Positions 1 through 10,500 of a stretch of 64,000 nucleotides of DNA are shown one piece after another. Source of the DNA: Lignipirellula cremea (GTDB taxonomy: Bacteria > Planctomycetota > Planctomycetia > Pirellulales > Pirellulaceae); assembly GCF_007751035.1 (NCBI RefSeq), contig NZ_CP036433.1, forward strand, positions 6,739,001-6,803,000, read 5' to 3'. Positions within the stretch are counted from its first letter, which is position 1. Each line of letters begins with the position of its first letter. Position numbers and translations under genes: made by a program. The notes beneath the pieces are model-generated. The model was not told the origin of the DNA. It ran no database searches and saw only the letters and a list, made by a program, of their open reading frames with translations.

Positions 1-260
1 AATGTATAGCCCATTTCCAGCTGGACCCGGCCATAGCCGACCGTGGAGCTGGCCTCAGTAAAGTCGGGCCGATCCGTGACGAGCGTATCACGCTCCTCCT
101 GTTGCCCGCGAACAACCTGCGCGCCGACTCCGTCCGCCGGCGGCTGCAGCGAAGCAGGATCCAGAAACTCGCTCAGCGGCGTGGGCCGCCAGTCTTCCGC
201 CTGGGCCAACGAGCCGCAGGTCAGGGCCAGAAAACCTCCCCACAAGAGCATTCGCAGCAT
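1..260 (-). CDS. Putative outer-membrane transporter (MetA-pathway phenol-degradation-like family), N-terminal part only
   Basis: The gene runs off the left window edge; only about the first 86 residues are visible. The ATG at 260 gives an immediate signal peptide (MLRMLLWGGFLALTCGSLAQ, cut after AQA). About 45 residues later comes LVTDRPDFTEASSTVGYGR followed by VQLEMGYT. This D-R-P-D-F-T-E-(A/S)-(S/P)-x-T-V motif leading into the first beta strand is characteristic of planctomycete members of the 'transporter' family related to MetA-pathway phenol-degradation proteins (PF13557-like), which are predicted outer-membrane barrels. The substrate cannot be inferred. A longer overlapping ORF in another frame has no recognisable features and was ignored. 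Confidence 0.6.
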   Translation of the reverse strand, partial: MLRMLLWGGFLALTCGSLAQAEDWRPTPLSEFLDPASLQPPADGVGAQVVRGQQEERDTLVTDRPDFTEASSTVGYGRVQLEMGYT

Positions 261-368
261 CGGTCCGAATCCTTTCGTCACTAGTCACCAGGGGGCGCAC
301 CTCACCAACGAAAGAACTATCGGACATATTTGCCAATCAAAAACAGTATTTTTGATACATCAAAACTG

Positions 369-1646
369 CTAACCGCTAGTCAGCATCAACAAGGCGAGAA
401 AACCAACGACCACGACTGCCGCAATGATCGCTCCGATCAGCCAGAGCTTGTTCATGGTTTGGGAACGTCGCTCCTGCTCCTCGGCCCGCTGGGCATCTTC
501 CAGCTCTTTCACTTCCAGGCTGTCTTCTTTGCGCAGCAGGAATTTGACGTGGCAATGGGGGCAGATCGCTTTCTGGTCCAACAGTTCCGGCGGCGTTTCC
601 AGCGGGTGCCCATTGGGACACGGAATGTGGAACAGGCGAATCTCCGGCAGCGTGTCCGGCGGCGACGCTGCGGCCGTCGGCCCAGGAGACGGCGACGAAC
701 CAGCGGCCGGACGGGTCATTGCTGGCGGAGGAGTGGGATTCGATGACTGCCGATTCGTGGGCGGGCCGATGACAGGCGGCGAGTTAGCCGGCGGCCCCGC
801 ACTTCGCGCGGGCGGACCGACTGGCCGGGAAGTCGGCGGCGAGGAACTCCCTGCAGGGCTTCGTGGGGCGGCTGGCGGCGGTGAACTGGCTGGCCGGGCC
901 GACGGCGGGGGCGAAGACGATGCAGTGACCGGCGCTCGATTCTCCGGCGGTGAGCCGGTCGGACGCGCCCCCATCGGCGGCGACGGCGAACGGGCAGGAA
1001 CGATGGACGCAGCAGGACCCGCCGGCGAACGCGGCGGCGTGATCGCACCGGTACGATTCGCAGCAGGCGTCATCGTTGGCGCGTTCGTTGGCGGATTCGA
1101 TACCGATGGCGAGGGCGTGGCAGCCGGCCGGGGCGCTGGAGGCGTCATTCCCACTCCTCCGCCAGGCGGCGGCGGTGAGGAAATCGGCTGATCACTGCGC
1201 CGACCGCTGGCGCTCGGCGCAGAAGCGGTCGTCGGGGTTGGCGTCGTCGGGTTTGGCGTCCGGGAAGCGGCGGCGGGACTCATCGCAGGACGGGAACTGC
1301 CGGGCGGCGGCGGGCTGCCGATCGCCGGGGGCGGCGGTCCGGGTATCACTGCGTCGCGGCTGCGATTTCCGCCAGGCGGCGCCGCGGGTCGACCGACGTT
1401 CAAGGCGCCGGCGGCGGGGCGGTTCGCCGGGGCTCCGGCGGCGGGTGCTTGCGGGGCGGAGGGCGTTTGCGGTTTCGCCGGGGAAGACGCACCGGGCGGA
1501 GGAGGGCTGCCCAGCGGCGATTCCGACGCTGGCGGCTGGGGGATCAGCAGGGCCGTCTGGCAATGAGGGCAGGCCGTTTGATGTCCTGCCTGCCAAGGTT
1601 CCGCCGATAGTAAATGCCCCTGGGGACAGCGAAATTGAAAAGCCAT
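369..1646 (-). CDS. Pro-rich double zinc-ribbon protein with C-terminal membrane anchor
   Basis: 425 aa from an ATG. The N-terminus (residues 1-35) carries a ribbon of the form C-P-x-G-H ... C-P-H-C. A linker of roughly 270 residues follows, made almost entirely of Pro, Ala, Ser and Gly. A second ribbon near residue 340 has IPCPNGHPLETP then ICPHCHVKF. A short charged helix (about 370-390) leads to one C-terminal hydrophobic segment (LWLIGAIIAAVVVVGFLALL) with only a few residues after it, so it may be tail-anchored with ribbons in the cytoplasm. Function is unknown. The architecture recurs at 51049-52281 and, without an obvious membrane span, at 58381-58875. The low-complexity linker makes all six frames open, so start and frame rest on the ribbons and the membrane span. 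Confidence 0.8.
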   Translation of the reverse strand: MAFQFRCPQGHLLSAEPWQAGHQTACPHCQTALLIPQPPASESPLGSPPPPGASSPAKPQTPSAPQAPAAGAPANRPAAGALNVGRPAAPPGGNRSRDAVIPGPPPPAIGSPPPPGSSRPAMSPAAASRTPNPTTPTPTTASAPSASGRRSDQPISSPPPPGGGVGMTPPAPRPAATPSPSVSNPPTNAPTMTPAANRTGAITPPRSPAGPAASIVPARSPSPPMGARPTGSPPENRAPVTASSSPPPSARPASSPPPAAPRSPAGSSSPPTSRPVGPPARSAGPPANSPPVIGPPTNRQSSNPTPPPAMTRPAAGSSPSPGPTAAASPPDTLPEIRLFHIPCPNGHPLETPPELLDQKAICPHCHVKFLLRKEDSLEVKELEDAQRAEEQERRSQTMNKLWLIGAIIAAVVVVGFLALLMLTSG

Positions 1647-1685
1647 GGGCGCCGCCTGCGGGTCCTCACCTGTCTACATCAACGG

Positions 1686-2261
1686 TTACGATACCGCGCC
1701 TATCGCACTGCCGTAACAATAATCGAATAATAATCGCCACTCGAGTTCCGCGATACGGAGGCAGACGCTTTCCAGCTGCTTCTCGGTCGCGGCCGCCTCG
1801 CACAGATCGACAAAACGTTCGGGCCGCCACACGCCGCCGGCGGTCAGCGCCGTCAGACGCGGGTCGGATCCGTGGTCCTCGGCCATCGCTTGCGCCCCGA
1901 TCGCCAGCGCAAGGTAGGCCGGGTGATCGCCCGTCTGGCGAAACCAGTATTTGGCGTTGGAATAGTCCGGTTCCCGGCGATGCATGATCGCGTGCCAGTA
2001 GCTGCCCGACGGGCTGGCGACGTCCTGGCTCAAGGCGTGCGAATGCTCGAGGAAATTGTGCAGCAGCCACAGGCCGGACAAGCAACACGCGGCCATCGTG
2101 TGGTCAATAATTGGGTGCGGGGCGAACGCCTCTTCCAGCTCGAGCTCTTCCAGCGATTCCTTCACCGCATGGTTCTCGGGGCCCGTCGTCAGGGCGCACG
2201 GCGGCGCCTGCTGCAGAAATTCGGCAAACGTCGCGCCGTAGGATTCATTATTAAATGTCAC
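1686..2261 (-). CDS. Conserved-looking hypothetical protein, 191 aa
   Basis: Starts at a GTG preceded by an AAGGA-type ribosome binding site. The product is soluble, His/Trp/Tyr rich and mainly helical. It includes an acidic stretch (ESLEELELEEAFAPH) and a central HTMAACCLSGLWLLHNFLEH region, then SGSYWHAIMHRREPDYSNAKYW. Clustered His residues in the middle could bind a metal, but I do not recognise the family. It is separated from the zinc-ribbon gene downstream by only about 40 bp on the same strand, so the two may be co-transcribed. Confidence 0.7.
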   Translation of the reverse strand: MTFNNESYGATFAEFLQQAPPCALTTGPENHAVKESLEELELEEAFAPHPIIDHTMAACCLSGLWLLHNFLEHSHALSQDVASPSGSYWHAIMHRREPDYSNAKYWFRQTGDHPAYLALAIGAQAMAEDHGSDPRLTALTAGGVWRPERFVDLCEAAATEKQLESVCLRIAELEWRLLFDYCYGSAIGAVS

Positions 2262-2596
2262 AACCGTTTCCTTCCTTCGAGGCAGTCCCAGAAGTTGACG
2301 ACCGGTTCCTGGATGCGAATCATTTTAGCTTAGACATTCAAGCAGACGCTGGCCAGCAGGGCGCCGGCAAGGCCCAAGGTCCCATTCCGGGCGACGACAG
2401 GACGGACCAGCAACTGTGACCGCCTTGAAAAACATGAGTTTTTTTCGCCGACAAGAACGCACGTCCCAGGTGGGAAAACACGGCGCCTGGGCGGGATCGC
2501 CGGGGAACGGCTTGCCTGGAGCGCCCACTTCAACTTGCCAGGGTGTTGTTACTAAAATAAACTCTCGCGGTGGTTCCTCCGCACTGAGAGCAGGTT
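2262..2596. other. Intergenic region between divergent genes
   Basis: 335 bases between the divergent starts of the 191-aa protein and the kinase-like gene. It should hold promoters for both. I see no strong -35/-10 pair; an AT-rich TAAAAT at about 2553 is the best -10-like candidate toward the kinase gene. No RNA gene or repeat was recognised. Confidence 0.4.
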
Positions 2597-5338
2597 ATGT
2601 CACGTTGGCCGTTAATTACTGATTTCAGCCGTATGCTGCAGAATCCGAAAATCGCGTTTCGCGATGCGGATCTGAAAGAGTGTTCGGTCGAAAAAAATAA
2701 TCTCGGCCAGCCCAAACCCCGGTCCGGAAATTTCGCCACCGTTTATAAGGGTTTCAAAGGCGTCGGGCAGGAGTTCGCCATCCGCGTGTTCAACCGCGCT
2801 GCGAATGAACGGCGGGAACGCTACCAGGCCCTGAACGACTATCTCAAAGACCGCCGCCTGGGCTGCCTGGTCGATTTTACCTACGACGAAAAAGGAATCA
2901 GGGCGCCCGACGGTAAAATGTATCCCCTGGTCACCATGGACTGGGTGCCCGGCGTCACGCTGTTTGAATGGTCGCGGGAGCGGGCCCACGAAGGGTACCA
3001 GGAAGCATTCGCCATCGCCGCCGAGGTCTGGCTGAGCCTGGTGCGGGAACTGGCCAGCCATGGGATCGTCCACGGCGATCTGCAGCACGGCAACGTACTG
3101 ATCTCCAGCGAAGGGCAGTTCAAGCTGGTCGATTACGACTGCATGGCCGTCCCGGAACTGATGGGGCGCAGGAACCTGGAAATGGGCATGGCCCCGTACC
3201 AGCACCCGGCCCGCAACGCCGAGACGCAGCTGTTCGCCGGGCTGGATAACTTCTCCGCGCTGCTGATCTATGTAGCGCTGCGGGCGCTCGCTGCCCAGCC
3301 GTCGCTGTGGCGGACCTATGTCGACCAGCCGGAATACGACAAAATGTTGTTCCGCACGGAAGACTTCGACAACCCGCAGGCGTCGCCTTTGTATCGCGAC
3401 CTGCTCAACTCGCCCGAGAAGCAGGTTCGCGATCTGGGGCATTACCTGTTCCAGCTGGCCAGTTACGACATCAGCCAGGTGCCGCCCGTCGACGAAGTGC
3501 TGCTCTGGTGCAACTCGATCGAGGATCTGCTGCACGCCAAGGAATGGGACAAAGCCGTCCAACTGCACCAGCGGATGGGCCCCGGCGAACAGATCCCCCA
3601 GCATCTGCAGCCGCTGGTCGCCGAAGCATACCGCCGGGTCGCCTGTCGCGAGGCCCTGGAGAAAGCGCTGGCGTCAGGCGTCGATGCCGAGATCCAGCGC
3701 TGCTACGTGCCGGCCCTGCTGAACGATTACCCGGCCGCCACGCCGCTGGTGGAGCGGGCCCGTATGGCGGCCCAATTGCGGCAGGTGTTGACCACGCTGG
3801 AAGCGGCCCGTCGGATGCAGAACTGGCAGGTGTTCGTACAGACGTACCGCGCCCATCAGGAAAACCTGAGCGACCTGCCCGCCGCCCAGCCGTTCAAAAA
3901 TGAAATGACCCGGCTCATGCGGGCGCATCAGGTCCGCAAGCTGCTGGGGGACAAAACGTCCAGCGATCGGGCTGTGATTGAAGCCTGGAAAATGTTGGAA
4001 TCCCTCGGCGGTCACCCGGTCGCCGAGCCGCTGCGGCCGCATGTCGACAAACGGATCGCCCGGCAACGCGTGCAGGAGCTGATCCGCGAAGCGCCGGAAA
4101 CGCCCACGCTGGCGTACGACAAGGAACTGGCGTCGAAGCTCAAGTCAGGCGCCGTCGGCGATTCGCCCCAGCAAAAGGCGGTCCGGCAGAAGTGCCAGGA
4201 GGCCGTCACGCGGCTTAAATCGCTCGAAGAAATCAACCGCCGGGCCAAAGAGTGTACGCTGGAAAGCGAAGGATTCCTGGTCGAAACGGCCCGCAAACTG
4301 CCGCGCAATTACCACGCCAGCATTACCCATCGTGTGAAGCAGGCAGAACAGCGCCTCAAGGTTTATCAGTTACTGGAAGAGGCGTTCCGCGACCCGTCGT
4401 CGGATCTGGAAATCATGGAGCAGTACCGCGCCCTGGAGCGGCTCCACGCCGCCGGCATGGTGACGGAAGAGTGGAGCTGGCGGGTGCACCTGGCGGCCGC
4501 CCGCGTGCCGCTGATCAGGGCGCTCCAGCAGATTGCCCGCAACCTGCCCCTCGACCAGCTGGACCATCGTCTGCTGAGCGTCTGGCGAGAGGATATCCTC
4601 GACAGCTGCACCGATGCGGCCCCGTGGAAAGCAGCGTACAAAACGGCCGTCGAGCGACAGCGACTGCTGCCGCAACTGGCCGAGGCGATCGAAAACGGCG
4701 ACGAATCCTCGCTCCGCACACTCACGGCGGCCCCTTGCCTGGAGCATTACCCGCTGCCGCCCGAGCTGGCCGAAGGAATCGCCGAAGCCCGCCGCCGGGC
4801 CCAGCGCGAGCGGGAACAACGCCGCCATGGTTTGCTGCAGGCAATGATCGACAACGAAAGGGCGCAGTTCGTCGCGCTGTTTGAAGTCAACACGGTCCGC
4901 GAAATCGCCGAGTCGCACAGCTATCATCAGCCGGTCATCAGCCGCTGGACGGAAGCGGAGATGGTCCGCCCCGAAAGGAACGGCCTGGGCGTGATCGAAA
5001 ACGGCGTGGAGCTGCTGGACCCGCTACACGTGCGGCTCCGCTGGCAATGGCCGCGAGAGGCGATCTCCAAACGCTGCATCCTGGCGATCACGCAGGAAAA
5101 AGTCGGCCCGCACGCGATCGCCGACGACCTCCGCCAGCCGCTCTACAAAACCACGCTGGATTATTCGCAGTGGCTCAGCGACGAATCGCGGCACGAAGTC
5201 GAAGTGCATGCCGACTGGAACGAAGCGCAGATTTTTGTCTGGACCGTCATCGACCTGGGCTACGAACTGTTCCATAGCCCGCCGGTCGAGCTGGGCCGCC
5301 TGTCGCTCATCCGAAAGAAACGCTGGGGCATTTTCTAA
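2597..5338 (+). CDS. Atypical serine/threonine-kinase-like protein with long helical C-terminal region
   Basis: 913 aa. An N-terminal kinase-like domain spans about residues 20-270. It has the glycine loop SGNFATVYKG, a VAIK-equivalent reading FAIRVF (Arg where Lys is usual), a catalytic loop HGDLQHGNVLI, a DFG-equivalent VDYDCMAVPEL, and TMDWVPGVTLFEW near the hinge. The HGDLQHGN/VDYD pattern marks a bacterial kinase-like family in which, as I recall, Arg at the VAIK site is common. Roughly 500 residues of charged helices with no recognised domain follow. The last 120 residues (from about ERNGLGVIENG) look beta-rich and end GIF. No membrane segment is present. An alternative start at 2633 (MLQNPKIAF) is plausible because neither start has a clear Shine-Dalgarno. 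Confidence 0.85.
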   Translation: MSRWPLITDFSRMLQNPKIAFRDADLKECSVEKNNLGQPKPRSGNFATVYKGFKGVGQEFAIRVFNRAANERRERYQALNDYLKDRRLGCLVDFTYDEKGIRAPDGKMYPLVTMDWVPGVTLFEWSRERAHEGYQEAFAIAAEVWLSLVRELASHGIVHGDLQHGNVLISSEGQFKLVDYDCMAVPELMGRRNLEMGMAPYQHPARNAETQLFAGLDNFSALLIYVALRALAAQPSLWRTYVDQPEYDKMLFRTEDFDNPQASPLYRDLLNSPEKQVRDLGHYLFQLASYDISQVPPVDEVLLWCNSIEDLLHAKEWDKAVQLHQRMGPGEQIPQHLQPLVAEAYRRVACREALEKALASGVDAEIQRCYVPALLNDYPAATPLVERARMAAQLRQVLTTLEAARRMQNWQVFVQTYRAHQENLSDLPAAQPFKNEMTRLMRAHQVRKLLGDKTSSDRAVIEAWKMLESLGGHPVAEPLRPHVDKRIARQRVQELIREAPETPTLAYDKELASKLKSGAVGDSPQQKAVRQKCQEAVTRLKSLEEINRRAKECTLESEGFLVETARKLPRNYHASITHRVKQAEQRLKVYQLLEEAFRDPSSDLEIMEQYRALERLHAAGMVTEEWSWRVHLAAARVPLIRALQQIARNLPLDQLDHRLLSVWREDILDSCTDAAPWKAAYKTAVERQRLLPQLAEAIENGDESSLRTLTAAPCLEHYPLPPELAEGIAEARRRAQREREQRRHGLLQAMIDNERAQFVALFEVNTVREIAESHSYHQPVISRWTEAEMVRPERNGLGVIENGVELLDPLHVRLRWQWPREAISKRCILAITQEKVGPHAIADDLRQPLYKTTLDYSQWLSDESRHEVEVHADWNEAQIFVWTVIDLGYELFHSPPVELGRLSLIRKKRWGIF

Positions 5339-5403
5339 GACGCCCCCGCGCTGGCGACCTGCGCCAAAACACTAACGCCAATCGCCGGTCAGTCGTCTTT
5401 CAA

Positions 5404-6561
5404 TCAGCGTCCCGGGCGTTCTGTCTGCGAAATGGGCTCGCTGGAAACGTCGACCTTTTGTCCTCGCAGATGCAGATCGAAAAAGTCGCGCATCCGCTGG
5501 GCGGGCTCTTCGCTGCGGAATCGGCCGTGGCCGGCGCCTTCGATCGGAACCAGCAAACTGGCGACGCCCGCTTTTTGCAGCAGCTTGTGCAGCAGTTCCG
5601 ACTGCGAGTAGGGCACCACGTTATCTGCGGTGCCGTGCAGCAGGAGAAAGGGCGGATCGCCGGCGGAAACGTAATGGCTGGGCGAGGCCTGACGGGCTGT
5701 CTCCTGGTGTTCGGTCAGCTGTCCGCCAACCAGCTTGGACTCAGGCGAACCGGCCTGGTCGTGAAAGCCGCCCATCGACAACAGGTCGGAAGGTCCGTAC
5801 TGGTCGACGACACAGGCGACGCGGCCGTTCTGATCCAGGTGCTGGCCCAGCTTCCCTTCCAGCTCCGGAACGTCGCCGCTGGTTCCCAGCATGGCGACCA
5901 GATGGCCGCCCGCCGATGTGCCCGTCACGCCGATTTTTTCCGGGTCCAGCTGGTACTTCTGGGCGTTCGCTTTGATCCAGCGGATGGCCGCTTTGCAGTC
6001 ATGAATCTGGGCCGGCCAGCTCGCTTCGCCGGTGAGCCGATAGCCGATCGACACGCCGATGTAGTGGCCGCTTTCGACCAGCGGGGCAATCATCCGACCG
6101 CCGCCCCCTTTATCGCCGTTCTGCCAGCCGCCGCCGTGGATGAACACGACCACCGGCAAAGGGCCGTCGCTGGCCCGCTCTTTAGGCAGATACAGATCGA
6201 GCGTCTGCCGCGGGTTATCGGTCGCCGCATACGGCAGATCGCGGAGCGTCTCGATCTTGTCCGAGACGACGGCAGCGGGAGGTCGCCCCTGGCCTGGACG
6301 CATCGGGCCTGGTCGCCCCTGGCCCGCACGACGCCTGGCTGTAAAGGCCCGGTCTTCCTCCGCGGTCACTTCGCCGTCGCCGTTGGTATCGATCCGCTGC
6401 AGCAGCGGCCGCAGTTGCGGGGGAATTTCATCACGCGTCAATTTACCATCCTGGTTGCGGTCAAGGCGACGGAACGGGCTGTTCCCCTGCGGCGGTTGCC
6501 CCAGCACGCTGCCTGTCGTCAGAGCCAGCAGTAACAGAGGAAGAACGATACGGCATAACAT
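5404..6561 (-). CDS. Secreted EF-hand/alpha-beta hydrolase (BD-FAE-like esterase)
   Basis: 385 aa from the ATG at 6561; the longer frame would need a TTG. A signal peptide ([21 protein letters not shown]) leads to two EF-hand loops, [12 protein letters not shown] and [12 protein letters not shown], as found in calcium-binding or dockerin-like proteins. After a Gly/Pro/Arg linker comes an alpha/beta hydrolase: oxyanion HGGGW, nucleophile GTSAGGH, an acid in HGTADNVVP and a His in GAGHGRF. This matches the BD-FAE/carboxylesterase group, probably acting on acylated sugars or lipids outside the cytoplasm. EF-hand plus esterase fusions are common in planctomycetes. It ends 65 bp from the end of the convergent kinase gene. 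Confidence 0.9.
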   Translation of the reverse strand: MLCRIVLPLLLLALTTGSVLGQPPQGNSPFRRLDRNQDGKLTRDEIPPQLRPLLQRIDTNGDGEVTAEEDRAFTARRRAGQGRPGPMRPGQGRPPAAVVSDKIETLRDLPYAATDNPRQTLDLYLPKERASDGPLPVVVFIHGGGWQNGDKGGGGRMIAPLVESGHYIGVSIGYRLTGEASWPAQIHDCKAAIRWIKANAQKYQLDPEKIGVTGTSAGGHLVAMLGTSGDVPELEGKLGQHLDQNGRVACVVDQYGPSDLLSMGGFHDQAGSPESKLVGGQLTEHQETARQASPSHYVSAGDPPFLLLHGTADNVVPYSQSELLHKLLQKAGVASLLVPIEGAGHGRFRSEEPAQRMRDFFDLHLRGQKVDVSSEPISQTERPGR

Positions 6562-6671
6562 GGGCGGCCTTGGGGTGTGCGGCAAATGGGCAGGCGTCTT
6601 TCCGTACTAAACCGCCAGGACGCGGAAGAGTTTCGGTTATCTCCCCAAAGGTTGACGAGAAAAGATCGCCG

Positions 6672-7226
6672 TCAGCCGGCCGCTTCCTGCCGGGCCAGGG
6701 CGATCAGCATCGTCGGCGGCAAGCTTTCTACGCCGCACTGGCGAAACATATTGACCACCTGCGCCGTGGTGTACTGGGCATGGGTGCAAACATGCAGCAG
6801 CACGTCGGACCGGGAGGTCGCTATCGGCTGGCCAGAGTTGACCCTGCTGCTTGCTCGATAAACGGGCTGCTCCAGCTGTTTGTCGGTCAGGCTGTCCAGG
6901 TATTCTTCCCAGCGGACCTGCAGCGCGGCCCAGTCCCGCTGGAGTTCCGCCATGCCGGTCACGCCGCCGGTCCCTTGCTGGTTGCCGGGAAGCTTTCCGG
7001 GCAGGTCGCCCGGCAGCAGTCCACTTTGGTTCCCCTGCAGCGTCTCCAGCCAGACGTACTCCGCCGCGTAAAGGTGAAGCAGGGACGCCCAGATCGACCC
7101 CTGGCCGATGGCGAACGTCCTTCGCAAGGGCTCTTCGTCCAGGTCGGCGGCGGCAGCCAGCAGATGCTGGTTGACCCAGTTCCGATGTTGATGCAGGCGA
7201 CGGATCAGCAGCACAGCAGTCGTCAT
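6672..7226 (-). CDS. DinB/YfiT-fold putative metalloenzyme
   Basis: 184 aa, ATG start. Four-helix-bundle pattern of the DinB family. A His in SLLHLYAAEYVWLE and a pair of His in HVCTHAQYTTAQVV are positioned like the three metal ligands of DinB/YfiT proteins. These proteins often act as thiol-dependent transferases, but the substrate here is unknown. It ends 110 bp before the start of the convergently placed esterase's upstream region on the same strand and may share transcripts with it. The gene directly upstream is divergent, so its promoter lies in 7227-7400. Confidence 0.85.
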   Translation of the reverse strand: MTTAVLLIRRLHQHRNWVNQHLLAAAADLDEEPLRRTFAIGQGSIWASLLHLYAAEYVWLETLQGNQSGLLPGDLPGKLPGNQQGTGGVTGMAELQRDWAALQVRWEEYLDSLTDKQLEQPVYRASSRVNSGQPIATSRSDVLLHVCTHAQYTTAQVVNMFRQCGVESLPPTMLIALARQEAAG

Positions 7227-7569
7227 GGGCGTCTTCTCCCTTGGGCAAGCGGCAACAGCGCAGGGCGAACCCTCGTTTTACCCCGCATCGCCGCGGCGGT
7301 CGACAGGGACGGATGCACCCTCCTTTGCCAGCGGATGCATTGGCAATGGGCCCGGTGTTATGGTTTCTTACGGTTGCCTCACGCTGCTGACAATTCTATA
7401 ACACTCCCCAAACGGGTGATAAACTCGAAAACTCTCCCTGGTCATCCGAGGTTAAACCGCGCAAACGGAAAACCCTTCGCCGGGCGGCGCCTGGGTGTCG
7501 CCCGTGACAGCTCCCAAACGACGGCCCGCCCGACTGGAAGGACGCTGGGCCTGGTCAGATGAGATAAGC
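7227..7569. other. Intergenic region between divergent DinB and STAND genes
   Basis: 343 bases. It holds the candidate promoter at 7374-7402 described separately. It also has a short perfect inverted repeat TTGCCA (7325-7330) / TGGCAA (7341-7346) with a 10-base loop, which could be an operator but is short enough to be chance. Confidence 0.4.
7374..7402 (+). promoter_or_regulatory. Candidate sigma70-type promoter for the STAND operon
   Basis: TTGCCT (7374-7379), a 17-base spacer, then TATAAC (7397-7402). It points toward the STAND gene at 7570 and would leave a leader of about 160 nt. It is the best sigma70-like match in this intergenic region. It was found by eye and not scored. Confidence 0.45.
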
Positions 7570-10500
7570 ATGTCGCAATTATTAGACGTCCCGTGCGTAC
7601 TCATTTCATCGTCATCGGACCTGCAGTCCGAACGCTGGCGGATCAAGAGTTACCTCAACTCTGGGTTCCTAATGCGCGGGGCCAACTACAGGTCCTTGCT
7701 CTGGGAGGAAGAGACTGAGGGCGGCCAGTTGCTCAGTGCAAAGTCCCCGGTCCAGCTGCAGATCGACGAATTAACTTCCGGCCGCGTGCACGCCACCGTG
7801 GTGATGTTCGCCGAGCGGATCGGCTTTCCCCTGCGGGGAGAACCACCCACGCACGCCGCCGCCATCCTGGAGGAATGGCGTTCGGCAGGCCTGCACCACC
7901 CCTGGCCGGAAGACCCGGCGGAAGCGGCGGAACTGTTAGACGCAGGCAAGTTCCCCTTAACGGGCACCGTCTACGAGTTACTCGTCGCTCGATCCAAGGA
8001 ACATCCGGGCGAACTGTTTATCGGCTACGTCGCCGACCGGGATGTCGCACCCCGGACGACCCTTGACGAAATCCAATTCAACCAGGCACGGGTCTTCCAG
8101 GCGTCCGCGGTCAAAGGCCATGCGCCGCATGGAAAGTTCGTCCATGAAGAGTATCGACCCCAGGTCCAGGGTTTACTTAACCTGCTCAAAGCGCTCGGGA
8201 GCCAGCAGCACGCCGGCTGGATACAACGTTTTGAGACGGCCGAAGCCATGTACAAGACCCTGGGTCAGGCGACGCTGGAGACGCTGTTACCGCGTTTGCC
8301 CAACCGCACGGGCCAGCTCCCCTTCAAGGGAAATATGGAACATTTCGCCCACGACGATCCGCTGCCTTTGCCCGATCGCGTTGGCTTGCGCCAGAAGTTA
8401 AAGATCGATCTCGTAGACTACTCACGCAGGGGCGAGATGCTTGTCCTTGAGGGGCCGAGCGGCTGCGGCAAATCATCTTTGATGCAAAAGGGCGTCCTCG
8501 GGGAGTTACCCTACGAGTTCAAAGACGCCAAAGTTATCGTTTTCCGCCCCACCGACTTCTTTAGTCGGACAGAAGGAACGCCGCTGGAGAAGATGCTGGG
8601 GTTGCTCTGCGAGGAGCTGGAAAGTTCGCCCCACGGCATTCATCCCCCGCTGGAACTGCGGCGTCCCGACGCCCGGCGCGCTCTCGATCGCCCAGCCCAG
8701 GCCGCCGACTCGCTAGGGCGATTGCTCGAAACCCAGAAGCGTAATCTCTTCCTCGGCCTTGATCAGTTCGAAGAGCTGATGGATGTCATCGCGTTAGAAG
8801 AAAACCAACGCGACAACGCACGCAGCACCTGGCAGGTGCTCCGCTTCCTTGGCGCCGCTCTCCAGCACGATCGTGTCTACTGCATCGGCACCCTTGAGCA
8901 AATGCGGAGGACTTTGATCGCCGAGCTGAAGATCCGCGAGCGCATCGGTCTGGTCATCCGAGAAGAAGACGCAGACTTCCCCCTGGGCGAGGTCCGTGGC
9001 TTCTTGCGCAGCACAACCCTGGATGCCGGCCTGAGTCTCTCGGAGGATCTTGTCGACGACATTTTCAAGATGGTCGAGGCATTTGAAAGCGACAAAGCGA
9101 AGCAAGCCCAGGGCGGCGAGACGGCATCCTTCTTGCCGCTTCTGGGGATCTGGCTTTACCGGTTTTTTGTAGCTTTCCAGGACCGGATGCTGGACGCAGA
9201 AGCGGGAGCTTCTGAGCGGTTTGGGATGGCATCCAAGGCGATCACGACGCAGGATCTTCGGGAACGCGATATCGCGATGACGCTTGGCCCGCTGATCGGC
9301 GAGATCGTTGAAGCGGCCTGGCTCGAGGCGGGCCAGTTGCCGCAGGAACAGTGCGAAGTCACCGATCGCGAGGCAATGTTCAAGGCGATCAACCAGGGTT
9401 TACAAACCCCCCAACTCCGTCCGCTGATTACACCATTCCTTGGTCCAGGGAACTCTTTTCGTTTAACGCCCTTCCTCAAGTTGATGCACAAGATGGGGAA
9501 GGCGATCCCCGGTGTGAGCTGGGCGCCGCCGAAAGATCAAAGGGATTTAGATAATTTTCTCAACGCCCTTGTCGCCCTGGATCGTCACGGCAACATGCGA
9601 CTTCGCGAAATCCCGCGAGAGTCTCCCCTCTCTACCATGCGAGCACTGATTGACACTTTCGAGCGGCGGCGCCTGCTGGTCCCGACGGGACGCAGCAACG
9701 TCCGACTGGTCCACCAGGCAACGGTCGACAACTGGCGGCCAGCCAGGGTCTGGCTCGAGCGACAGAAGGAGTCGCTGGAGGCTGAGCGACGCATCCGCCA
9801 CCTGTCCGCGGAAATCGCGGAGTTCGATACGCCGCTGGCGGAACTGCTCGCCCAGCATGAAAAAGCGTTTGCATACGCCGTGCGAGTGTTGTTTGCAAAG
9901 AAGGCGGTATGGTCCCTGCACCATGACTCCTCCCTGCAGGAGCAGGATGAAATCCTGCGAAGTTTCTGCATCAGGATCCTGTCCCAGGCCGAGCACGGAG
10001 ACCATTTCGTCGATTGCGCCGGCATCCAGGTCTCCTTCGTGAAAATCGCCGCCATTTACGGTATCAACGAGTGCATCGAGAAGTGGCTAAGCAAAGACAA
10101 AACCCTCGTCAATCATGAGGAGCCAGAAACTCACGACACTCCCTTGATGTGTGCGGCGTGGGGGGCTGTGGAGACCGTCCGCCTGCTCAAAAGGCACGGG
10201 GCAAAATCAAAGCCGAACAAGGAAGGCTGGCGCCCTGTCGCTGCGGCGATCCAGACCGGCCGCATCGACATCCTGCAGGAACTCTATGGCGAGTACCTCA
10301 GCCCGACCGACGTGATCGGCCCCATGGGTGTCACCATGCTGCACGAAGCAGCGCGGGCGACCAGTTCGGCCGCTCTGATCTACTTGCTGCAGTTTTCAAG
10401 CAGCGTCGACCCACGCCTGGAAACGTCCAAGAGCACCCCGCTGCACTTCGCCGCCATGTCGGGCCGAACCGCCCAGATTAATCTCCTGATGGAGGACTGC

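Noticed and set aside
330-1200. Long plus-strand ORFs opposite the zinc-ribbon gene
   Set aside because: They are shadows of a Pro/Ala-rich coding region; no domain, signal or ribosome binding site.
7495-7569. GTG start for the STAND gene at 7495
   Set aside because: It would add a basic, unstructured tail before DUF4062, which usually starts at the N-terminus.
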